A stretch of DNA of 11,350 bases from Actinomycetota bacterium. GTDB lineage: Bacteria > Actinomycetota > Actinomycetes > S36-B12 > UBA5976. Of the stretch, positions 5,204 through 11,350 are shown one piece after another (the first letter of the stretch is position 1; each line of letters begins with the position of its first letter). Where the stretch lies: the NCBI GenBank assembly GCA_947373075.1, contig CANBWF010000037.1, positions 1 through 11,350 on the forward strand. The letters run 5' to 3'. The notes under the pieces are model-generated. The model searched no databases, was not told the DNA's origin, and saw only the letters and a program-made list of their open reading frames with translations. The translations under genes and the position numbers were made by a program.

Positions 5204-5950
5204 ATGGCACGCGCTGACAAGGCCGCTGCAGTTGCAGAAATCACGGAAGAATTCCGTGCTTCGTCTGCTGCAGTGTTGACCGAGTACCGCGGTTTAACTG
5301 TGGGCCAACTAAAGGAACTTCGTCGTTCCCTTGGATCGGACACCACATACGCCGTTGTGAAGAACACATTGTCAAAGATTGCGGCAAAAGATGCTGGAGT
5401 TGTAGGTTTCGACGATTTACTCGTTGGCCCAACTGCAATCGCTTTTATTAAAGGCGACCCAGTAGCTGCTGCTAAAGGCTTAGACACCTTCGCTAAAGAA
5501 AACCCGCTACTTGTTATCAAGGGTGGCATTTTGGATGGAAAAATCCTAACTGCCGACGATATCAAGAAGCTAGCCAAACTTGAATCACGTGAAGCTCTGC
5601 TTGCCAAGGTTGCTGGCGCTGCGAATGCTGCAATGGCTAAGGCCGCTGCACTATTCCAGGCTCCGCTATCTCAGGCTGCTCGCACTGTTGACGCACTTCG
5701 CGCCAAGGTCGAAGCAGAAGGACCTGCAGTTGCTAGCGCACCTGCTGATTCAAGTGAACCAGCTGCATCTGATGTAGCTACCGAAAGCGTTGAATCTGTT
5801 GAAGCTCCGGCTGAAACAGAAACAGTTGCCGAAGCACCCGCTGAAGCAACAACGGAAGCAACCGAAGCACCTGCTGATGAAGTAGTGGCTGAAGTTGCAA
5901 CAGAAGAAAGTGCTGAAGCACCCGCTGAAGCAGAAACGACCGAGGGCTAG
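5204..5950 (+). CDS. rplJ: 50S ribosomal protein L10 with acidic C-terminal extension
   Basis: L10 anchors the L12 dimers of the ribosomal stalk to 23S rRNA and is the repressor of its own mRNA. ATG at 5204 is chosen because AAGGAG stands five bases before it and the protein opens MARADKAAAVAEITEEF as in other actinobacterial L10; an upstream in-frame start at 5114 would run through the leader and attenuator. Residues 1-172 are the normal L10 body (EYRGLTVGQLKELRRSL, VKNTLSKIAA, GPTAIAF, KGGILDGK, then the L12-binding helix near 132-170). Residues 173-248 are an added low-complexity tail rich in Ala, Glu, Pro, Thr and Val, with repeated EAPAE units. The tail makes it about 75 residues longer than typical L10. 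Confidence 0.97.
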   Translation: MARADKAAAVAEITEEFRASSAAVLTEYRGLTVGQLKELRRSLGSDTTYAVVKNTLSKIAAKDAGVVGFDDLLVGPTAIAFIKGDPVAAAKGLDTFAKENPLLVIKGGILDGKILTADDIKKLAKLESREALLAKVAGAANAAMAKAAALFQAPLSQAARTVDALRAKVEAEGPAVASAPADSSEPAASDVATESVESVEAPAETETVAEAPAEATTEATEAPADEVVAEVATEESAEAPAEAETTEG

Positions 5951-6001
5951 GCCCCTCAACTAACAACGGGCCTACTAGCCCCCGACTGGAAGGAAGCCAT
6001 C

Positions 6002-6391
6002 ATGGCTAAGCTCAGCACCGACGATTTAATCGATGCCTTTAAAGAACTGACTCTCATTGAGTTGTCAGAATTTGTTTCACAGTTCGAAGAAGTGTTCGGC
6101 GTAACCGCTGCAGCACCTGTTGCTGTCGCTGCCGCGCCAGCTGCTGGTGGTGGCGATGGCGCTGCTGCTGCTGCTGCACAGGATGAATTCGATGTCATTC
6201 TTGAAGATGGCGGCGCACAGAAGATTGCCGTTATCAAGGAAGTTCGCGCTCTAACAAACCTAGGTTTGAAGGAAGCAAAGGACCTAGTTGAAGCAGCACC
6301 ACAGCCAGTACTTGAGAAGGTCAAGAAGGATGCCGCTGAGGCAGCCAAGGCCGCTCTTGAAGGTGCAGGCGCAAAGGTAACCCTTAAGTAA
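6002..6391 (+). CDS. rplL: 50S ribosomal protein L7/L12
   Basis: L12 dimers recruit and stimulate translational GTPases (EF-Tu, EF-G, IF2). The 129-residue protein has the N-terminal dimer/L10-binding domain (about 1-34), an Ala/Gly hinge (about 36-60, including GGGDGAAAAAAQ) and the globular C-terminal domain (61-129). The latter carries the factor-binding KIAVIKEVRALTNLGLKEAK segment (74-93). ATG at 6002 follows a strong GGAAGGAAG site. It lies 51 bases after rplJ and is the last gene before a strong terminator. A small hairpin (5942-5957) spans the rplJ stop codon. Confidence 0.98.
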   Translation: MAKLSTDDLIDAFKELTLIELSEFVSQFEEVFGVTAAAPVAVAAAPAAGGGDGAAAAAAQDEFDVILEDGGAQKIAVIKEVRALTNLGLKEAKDLVEAAPQPVLEKVKKDAAEAAKAALEGAGAKVTLK

Positions 6392-6404
6392 TTTATTTAC
6401 TTTT

Positions 6405-6444
6405 AAGTGTGGGCAGATCCGGTTGGATCTGCCCACACTTTTTT
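6405..6444 (+). terminator. Intrinsic terminator after rplL
   Basis: AAGTGTGGGCAGATCC (6405-6420) pairs perfectly over 16 bp with 6425-6440 around a GGTT loop, followed by a T-run to 6444. It separates rplJL from rpoBC and implies that rpoB relies largely on its own promoter. Confidence 0.93.
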
Positions 6445-6633
6445 GTGCTCACTTTTCAACATTTCTTGCATAGGTGCTTGACGGATGCCCGAAAGTAGGC
6501 AACGATGAGCAAGCAAGATAACTGCAAGACCCACCGAGCACTGCAAAATAAGGGTTTTTAGCCCGAATTGCAGGTAACGCTCACGCGGGAATTGCGCAAA
6601 ACCGATGATAATCGGCCTTTTTCGCCTGGATCA

Positions 6634-6703
6634 GCTGTCCAGCACAGGGAAAAAGCCTGAAAAATCGAGGGTTTTTCGCAAAAAATTCCCTGCATTGGAC
6701 AGC
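6634..6703. repeat. 18-bp imperfect inverted repeat upstream of rpoB
   Basis: The left arm GCTGTCCAGCACAGGGAA (6634-6651) matches the reverse complement of the right arm TTCCCTGCATTGGACAGC (6686-6703) at 15 of 18 positions, with the three mismatches together in the middle. A smaller GAAAAA/TTTTTC dyad sits in the 34-base interval. The right arm contains the candidate rpoB -35 hexamer, so the repeat may be a regulatory site or form a structured RNA in read-through transcripts. Confidence 0.7.
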
Positions 6704-6725
6704 GGCAACCGCCTCTAGGTATGCT
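6695..6725 (+). promoter_or_regulatory. Candidate rpoBC promoter
   Basis: TTGGAC (6695-6700), or TGGACA one base later, is followed after 18-19 bases by TATGCT (6720-6725), a good actinobacterial -10 box. Transcription would start near 6732, leaving a leader of about 95 bases. A dyad GGTATG/CATACC (6718-6723 with 6736-6741) spans the -10 box and the predicted start point. Confidence 0.5.
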
Positions 6726-6825
6726 GTAACTTCGCCATACCCCAAAACAGACTAATCTTGTGCCTTTGTGCATTTGACGACGTCTACTTTGTTGTGGCTT
6801 CACTAGCAGTTCGGAAGGAACACCC

Positions 6826-9800
6826 TTGGCATCCTCGCGCTCAACTTCCCGCAGTTCCACTGGCCCAAAGAGGGTCTCATTCGCAAAGATTCGTGAGCCA
6901 CTAGAAGCTCCCAATCTTTTAGCGCTTCAGATGGAATCATTTGACTGGTTACTTGGAAACGATGTGTGGAAAGCCCGCGTGGCCGCTGCACTCGAATCCG
7001 GCAACACTGAAATTCCACAGACCCCTGGTCTTGAGGATGTATTTTCTGAAATCAGCCCGATCGAGGATTACAACGGCCAAATGTCGTTGACTTTCACCGA
7101 GCCTGGCTTTGATGATCCAAAGTACACCGAAGATGAATGTCGCGATAAGGACATCACTTACTCACAGCCGTTATATGTGAATGCTGAATTCATGAACAAC
7201 GAGACTGGCGAAATCAAGAGTCAGACCGTATTCATGGGTGACTTCCCACTTATGACCAAGATGGGTACCTTCATCATCAACGGAACTGAGCGCGTAGTTG
7301 TTTCGCAGCTTGTTCGCTCACCGGGTGTTTACTTTGAAAGCTCAATCGATAAGTCTTCCGACAAAGATGTTTTCACCACAAAAATTATTCCTAGCCGTGG
7401 TGCTTGGCTTGAATTTGAAATCGATAAAAAGGACATCGTTTCAGTCCGTATCGATCGCAAGCGTAAGCAGCACGTAACTACCTTCCTAAAGTCACTTGGT
7501 CTTACCAACGAAGACATTCGCACCCAGTTCGGTGCTTACGAATCAATGATGAGCACCTTGGACAAAGACACCACCACCACGCAAGATGAAGCATTGCTCG
7601 ATATTTACCGCAAGCTGCGTCCAGGTGAACCACCGACAGTTGAAGCATCACGTAGTTTGCTTAACAACTTCTACTTCAATCCAAAGCGTTACGACATGGC
7701 TAAGGTCGGTCGTTACAAGGTCAACAAGAAGTTAGGTCTAACCACAGATCCAACTAAGACTGTGCTTGAAGTTAGCGACATTCTTGCAACCATCGAATAC
7801 TTGGTGCGTTTGCATGCAGGTGAAACTGAATTCCAGTCAGAGCGTGGCACAACTCGCGTTGAAGTTGATGACATCGATCACTTTGGTAACCGTCGTCTTC
7901 GTACCGTTGGCGAACTAATCCAGAACCAGATTCGTACCGGTCTTTCTCGTATGGAGCGCGTAGTTCGCGAACGTATGACCACGCAGGATCCAGAAGCGAT
8001 TACTCCGCTTACCTTGATCAACACTCGTCCAGTTATTGCAGCAATCAAGGAGTTCTTCGGAACTTCACAGTTGTCACAGTTCATGGATCAGACCAACCCA
8101 CTTTCAGGCCTTACCCACAAACGTCGTTTGTCAGCGCTTGGTCCAGGTGGTTTGTCACGTGAGCGCGCAGGCTTCGAAGTTCGCGACGTTCACCCATCTC
8201 ACTACGGTCGTATGTGTCCGATTGAAACACCTGAAGGTCCAAACATTGGTCTTATCGGTGCGCTTTCAACATTCGCTCGCATCAATGCATTCGGTTTCGT
8301 CGAGACTCCTTACCGCAAGGTTTCAAAGGGTAAAGTCACCGACAAGATTGAATACCTAACTGCCGACGAAGAAGACTTGCACGTTATCGCGCAGGCTAAC
8401 TCGCTACTCAATGAAGACAACACCTTCCAGGATCAGCGCGTGCTGGTTCGCACAAAGGGCGGCGAAGTCGATTATGTAACTGGCGACGAAGTTGACTTCA
8501 TGGACGTTTCACCACGTCAGATGGTTTCTGTCGCAACTGCAATGATTCCGTTCCTTGAGCACGACGATGCAAACCGCGCACTCATGGGTGCCAACATGCA
8601 ACGTCAGGCCGTGCCATTACTTCGCGCCGAATCACCATTCGTTGGTACCGGCATGGAATATCGCGCAGCTAAAGATGCTGGCGATGTAATCGTTGCAACT
8701 GGTAGCGGTGTCATCACTGAAGTTTCTGCCGACTCAATCACGGTTGAAGAAGACGGTGGCAAGCATGTCACCTACGCACTTCGTAAGTTCAGCCGGTCAA
8801 ACCAGGGCACTTGCTACAACCAGAAGCCAATCGTTAACGAAGGCGACCGAATTGAAGATGGTCAAATCCTTGCTGACGGTCCAAGCACTGATAACGGCGA
8901 AATGGCTCTTGGTCGTAACCTGCTCGTGGCATTCATGCCATGGGAAGGTCACAACTACGAAGACGCGATCATTTTGAATCAGCGTTTGGTCCAGGATGAT
9001 GTTCTTTCCTCAATCCACATCGAAAAGCATGAAATTGATGCTCGCGATACCAAGCTAGGTCCAGAAGAAATCACTCGCGACCTTCCAAACCTTTCTGATG
9101 AAGTTCTTGCCGACCTTGACGAACGTGGAATCATCCGCGTTGGTGCCGATGTTGTGCCAGGCGATCTTTTAGTTGGCAAGGTAACACCAAAGGGTGAAAC
9201 CGAACTAACTCCAGAAGAGCGTTTGCTTCGCGCCATCTTCGGTGAGAAGGCGCGTGAAGTTCGCGACACCTCACTTAAGGTTCCACATGGTGAATCCGGA
9301 AAAGTAATCGGAGTTCAGGTGTTCTCATCTGAAGACGGTGACGAACTAGCTCCTGGTGTTAACCAGATGGTTCGTGTTTACATCGCACAGAAGCGCAAAA
9401 TCACTGCAGGTGACAAACTTGCTGGCCGTCACGGTAACAAGGGTGTTATTGCAAAGATTCTTCCACCGGAAGATATGCCATTTTTGGAAGACGGAACTCC
9501 TGTTGATGTGATCTTGAACCCACTTGGTGTTCCTGGTCGTATGAACATCGGCCAGATTCTTGAGTTGCACCTTGGTTGGATTGCGTCACAGGGTTGGGAA
9601 ATCGAAGGCGAGCCTGAATGGGCTGATCATTTGATCAAGTCTGGCCACAAGTCGATTCCGCCACGTACCAAACTTGCTACTCCAGTTTTCGACGGTGCTC
9701 GTGAAGAAGAAATCACTGGCCTATTGTCATCAACTTTGAAAACTCGTGAAGGTCTAACTTTGGTTGGCGAAAACGGAAAGGCTAAATTGTTCGACGGCCG

Positions 9801-10290
9801 TTCCGGTGAGCCATTCCCAGGTGAAATTTCAGTTGGCTACGCATACATCTTGAAGCTACTCCACTTGGTAGACGACAAGATCCACGCACGTTCAACTGGT
9901 CCTTACTCAATGATCACGCAGCAGCCGCTCGGTGGTAAAGCACAGTTCGGTGGTCAGCGCTTTGGTGAGATGGAAGTTTGGGCGCTTGAAGCATACGGTG
10001 CTTCATACGCACTTCAGGAACTTCTAACCATCAAGTCTGACGATGTGCTTGGTCGTGTTCGGGTATACGAGGCAATCGTTAAGGGTGAAAACATTCCTGA
10101 GCCAGGCATCCCAGAGTCATTCAAGGTGCTTATCAAAGAAATGCAGTCACTATGTCTCAACGTCGAAGTGCTTTCAAGCGACGGTCAAGCAATCGAATTG
10201 CGCGACACCGCTGAAGAAGTCTTCCGCACTGCTGAAGAGCTAGGTATCGACCTGTCGCGCCGCGAGGCACTCAGCGTCGAAGAAATCTAA
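6826..10290 (+). CDS. rpoB: DNA-directed RNA polymerase subunit beta
   Basis: The 1154-residue catalytic beta subunit is complete and of usual actinobacterial length. The start is TTG at 6826, supported by GGAAGGA seven bases upstream and by the conserved opening (VSFAKIREPLE, then SFDWLLGN); TTG starts are also known for rpoB in mycobacteria. The rifampicin region runs from GTSQLSQFMDQTNPLSGLTH (412-431) through KRRLSALGPGG. Asp421, His431 and Ser436 match the sensitive residues D516, H526 and S531 of E. coli, so no resistance change is seen. The active-site segment GDKLAGRHGNKGV carries Lys864 and Lys872. The C-terminal clamp-connecting region (GGKAQFGGQRFGEMEVWALEAYGA) is intact. rpoC follows after 53 bases. 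Confidence 0.99.
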   Translation: MASSRSTSRSSTGPKRVSFAKIREPLEAPNLLALQMESFDWLLGNDVWKARVAAALESGNTEIPQTPGLEDVFSEISPIEDYNGQMSLTFTEPGFDDPKYTEDECRDKDITYSQPLYVNAEFMNNETGEIKSQTVFMGDFPLMTKMGTFIINGTERVVVSQLVRSPGVYFESSIDKSSDKDVFTTKIIPSRGAWLEFEIDKKDIVSVRIDRKRKQHVTTFLKSLGLTNEDIRTQFGAYESMMSTLDKDTTTTQDEALLDIYRKLRPGEPPTVEASRSLLNNFYFNPKRYDMAKVGRYKVNKKLGLTTDPTKTVLEVSDILATIEYLVRLHAGETEFQSERGTTRVEVDDIDHFGNRRLRTVGELIQNQIRTGLSRMERVVRERMTTQDPEAITPLTLINTRPVIAAIKEFFGTSQLSQFMDQTNPLSGLTHKRRLSALGPGGLSRERAGFEVRDVHPSHYGRMCPIETPEGPNIGLIGALSTFARINAFGFVETPYRKVSKGKVTDKIEYLTADEEDLHVIAQANSLLNEDNTFQDQRVLVRTKGGEVDYVTGDEVDFMDVSPRQMVSVATAMIPFLEHDDANRALMGANMQRQAVPLLRAESPFVGTGMEYRAAKDAGDVIVATGSGVITEVSADSITVEEDGGKHVTYALRKFSRSNQGTCYNQKPIVNEGDRIEDGQILADGPSTDNGEMALGRNLLVAFMPWEGHNYEDAIILNQRLVQDDVLSSIHIEKHEIDARDTKLGPEEITRDLPNLSDEVLADLDERGIIRVGADVVPGDLLVGKVTPKGETELTPEERLLRAIFGEKAREVRDTSLKVPHGESGKVIGVQVFSSEDGDELAPGVNQMVRVYIAQKRKITAGDKLAGRHGNKGVIAKILPPEDMPFLEDGTPVDVILNPLGVPGRMNIGQILELHLGWIASQGWEIEGEPEWADHLIKSGHKSIPPRTKLATPVFDGAREEEITGLLSSTLKTREGLTLVGENGKAKLFDGRSGEPFPGEISVGYAYILKLLHLVDDKIHARSTGPYSMITQQPLGGKAQFGGQRFGEMEVWALEAYGASYALQELLTIKSDDVLGRVRVYEAIVKGENIPEPGIPESFKVLIKEMQSLCLNVEVLSSDGQAIELRDTAEEVFRTAEELGIDLSRREALSVEEI

Positions 10291-10343
10291 TCTTCGCTTA
10301 AGTATCCGTCCCAAAAAGTTTTAAAAGAAATAGAGGAAACAAA

Positions 10344-11350
10344 GTGCTAGACGTAAATGTCTTCGACGAATTGCGAATTGGTCTTGCTGGTGCTGAACAC
10401 ATCCGAGCTTGGTCACATGGTGAGGTTAAGAAGCCGGAAACCATCAACTACCGCACACTTAAGCCTGAGCGCGATGGCCTGTTCTGTGAAAAGATCTTCG
10501 GTCCAACCCGCGACTGGGAATGCTACTGCGGTAAATACAAGCGCGTACGTTTCAAGGGCATCGTTTGTGAACGATGTGGCGTTGAAGTAACTCGCTCTAA
10601 GGTTCGCCGCGAGCGCATGGGTCACATCGAACTTGCTGCGCCAGTGACTCACATTTGGTACTTCAAAGGTGTGCCAAGTCGGCTTGGTTACTTACTTGAC
10701 CTTGCGCCAAAAGACTTGGAAAAGGTTATCTACTTCGCGGCCTACATGATCACTGAAGTTGATGAAGCAGGTCGTCGTGAAGATCTTCCAACTTTGGAAG
10801 CACGTCTAAATGAAAAGAAGAAGAACCTAACCAACAAGCGCGATGTCATCATCAACGAGCGCCTGCAGAAGATGGAAGAAGATCTTGCAGAACTCGAAGC
10901 TGAAGGCGTAAAGGCTGATGTAAAGCGGAAAGTTCGCGAATCAGGTGAGCGTGAAGTTGCCGGTGTTCGCAAAAAGTCTGATCAGGAAATCGATCGCCTA
11001 GATCGAGTATTCGATCGCTTCCGCACACTAAAGGTCCAGGACCTTGAAGGTGACGAAATTCTTTACCGTGAAATGCGTGAGAACTTCGGTCGTTACTTCA
11101 AGGGTGGAATGGGCGCGGCCGCAATTCAGCATCGCCTAGAAACTTTTGATCTTGCTGCTGAAGCCGAAAAGCTAAAGGACATCATTCAACACGGCAAGGG
11201 ACAGAAGAAGACTCGTGCGCTAAAGCGCCTCAAGGTTGTTAATGCATTCCTTGCAACTGGTGGATCACCAGCAGCGATGGTGCTTGATGCCGTTCCAGTT
11301 ATTCCACCAGATCTACGTCCAATGGTTCAGCTAGATGGTGGCCGTTTCGC
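10344..11350 (+). CDS. rpoC: DNA-directed RNA polymerase subunit beta-prime (5' part)
   Basis: The frame opens with GTG at 10344 after a GAGG ribosome site and stays open for 335 codons to the window edge, so it is cut off. It begins VLDVNVFDELRIGLAGAEHI, as in other actinobacterial beta-prime. The N-terminal zinc-binding domain has Cys60, Cys62, Cys75 and Cys78 (WECYCGKYK, VCERCGVEV). KVRRERMGHIELAAPVTHIW leads into the clamp, then a charged, helical actinobacterial insertion (about 150-225, rich in Lys and Glu). The end of the window (AVPVIPPDLRPMVQLDGGRF) lies just before the active-site NADFDGD loop, which is not included. The order rpoB-rpoC is universal in bacteria. Confidence 0.98.
   Translation, partial: MLDVNVFDELRIGLAGAEHIRAWSHGEVKKPETINYRTLKPERDGLFCEKIFGPTRDWECYCGKYKRVRFKGIVCERCGVEVTRSKVRRERMGHIELAAPVTHIWYFKGVPSRLGYLLDLAPKDLEKVIYFAAYMITEVDEAGRREDLPTLEARLNEKKKNLTNKRDVIINERLQKMEEDLAELEAEGVKADVKRKVRESGEREVAGVRKKSDQEIDRLDRVFDRFRTLKVQDLEGDEILYREMRENFGRYFKGGMGAAAIQHRLETFDLAAEAEKLKDIIQHGKGQKKTRALKRLKVVNAFLATGGSPAAMVLDAVPVIPPDLRPMVQLDGGRF

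Larger units (their letters stand above)
6445..6825. other. rplL-rpoB spacer: promoter and several dyads, no gene
   Basis: I see no convincing gene in these 381 bases. They hold a nested dyad CTGCAA/TTGCAG with GGG/CCC inside (6541-6573), the palindrome TTGCGCAA (6592-6599), a short hairpin CCGAT/ATCGG followed by a T-run (6602-6622), a long imperfect inverted repeat (6634-6703), a candidate promoter (6695-6725) and an untranslated leader of about 95 bases. Another possible -10 box, TAATCT, lies at 6753-6758 but lacks a -35 partner. Confidence 0.6.

Noticed and set aside
5956..6348. Reverse-strand open frame of 130 codons opposite rplL
   Set aside because: It is a shadow of the Ala/Gly-rich rplL coding strand; Ser/Ala-rich with no known pattern.
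6558..6914. Reverse-strand open frame of 118 codons across the rpoB promoter and start
   Set aside because: It overlaps the rpoB start, has no recognisable protein pattern and covers a clear regulatory region.
8056..8150. Possible rifampicin-resistance substitutions
   Set aside because: The positions matching E. coli D516, H526 and S531 are all wild type.
8036..8359. Second forward frame of 107 codons inside rpoB
   Set aside because: It is out of frame with the intact rpoB and lies over its most conserved region; composition is not protein-like.

Overview
The window is a core housekeeping segment of an actinobacterial chromosome: the L11/L10 ribosomal-protein cluster running into the RNA polymerase beta/beta-prime genes. 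Four features support this: an aspartate aminotransferase divergent from tRNA-Trp–secE–nusG, a NusG with a long acidic N-terminal extension, a TTG-started rpoB whose protein opens with an FAKIREPLE-type segment, and an actinobacterial-type L10 leader RNA. Base composition looks close to half G+C, low for the phylum. That would fit small-genome aquatic Actinobacteria such as Nanopelagicales, but this placement is inference.

Left part (1-1709). The 3' end of a gene that looks like the C-terminus of a MinD/CpaE-type ATPase abuts, stop codon to stop codon, a reverse-strand aspartate aminotransferase gene (aspC-like). A divergent spacer follows, carrying candidate promoters for aspC (possibly leaderless) and for the rightward operon.

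Middle part (1712-4282). tRNA-Trp(CCA), secE, nusG, rplK and rplA lie in one direction and close together, and the run ends at a perfect 14-bp intrinsic terminator. Between rplK and rplA is a hairpin that resembles the L1-binding region of 23S rRNA, a likely L1 autoregulatory site.

Insert (4307-4862). Two small overlapping reverse-strand genes sit between rplA and rplJ. They resemble a type II toxin-antitoxin pair: a BrnT/RelE-like protein first, then an acidic protein with a helix-turn-helix-like end. The start codon of the first gene lies in the loop of a perfect 9-bp inverted repeat. This is the least ordinary part of the window.

Right part (4991-11350). A promoter, an L10 leader RNA and an intrinsic attenuator precede rplJ-rplL, which end at a perfect 16-bp terminator. 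About 380 bases rich in dyads, with a candidate promoter, lead to rpoB (complete, rifampicin-sensitive genotype) and rpoC (first 335 codons only). Together the genes supply protein secretion (SecE), transcription elongation (NusG, RpoB, RpoC) and the two ribosomal stalks (L11/L1 and L10/L12). The terminators and promoters split them into at least three transcription units. I saw no CRISPR array, insertion sequence or clear mobile-element boundary.
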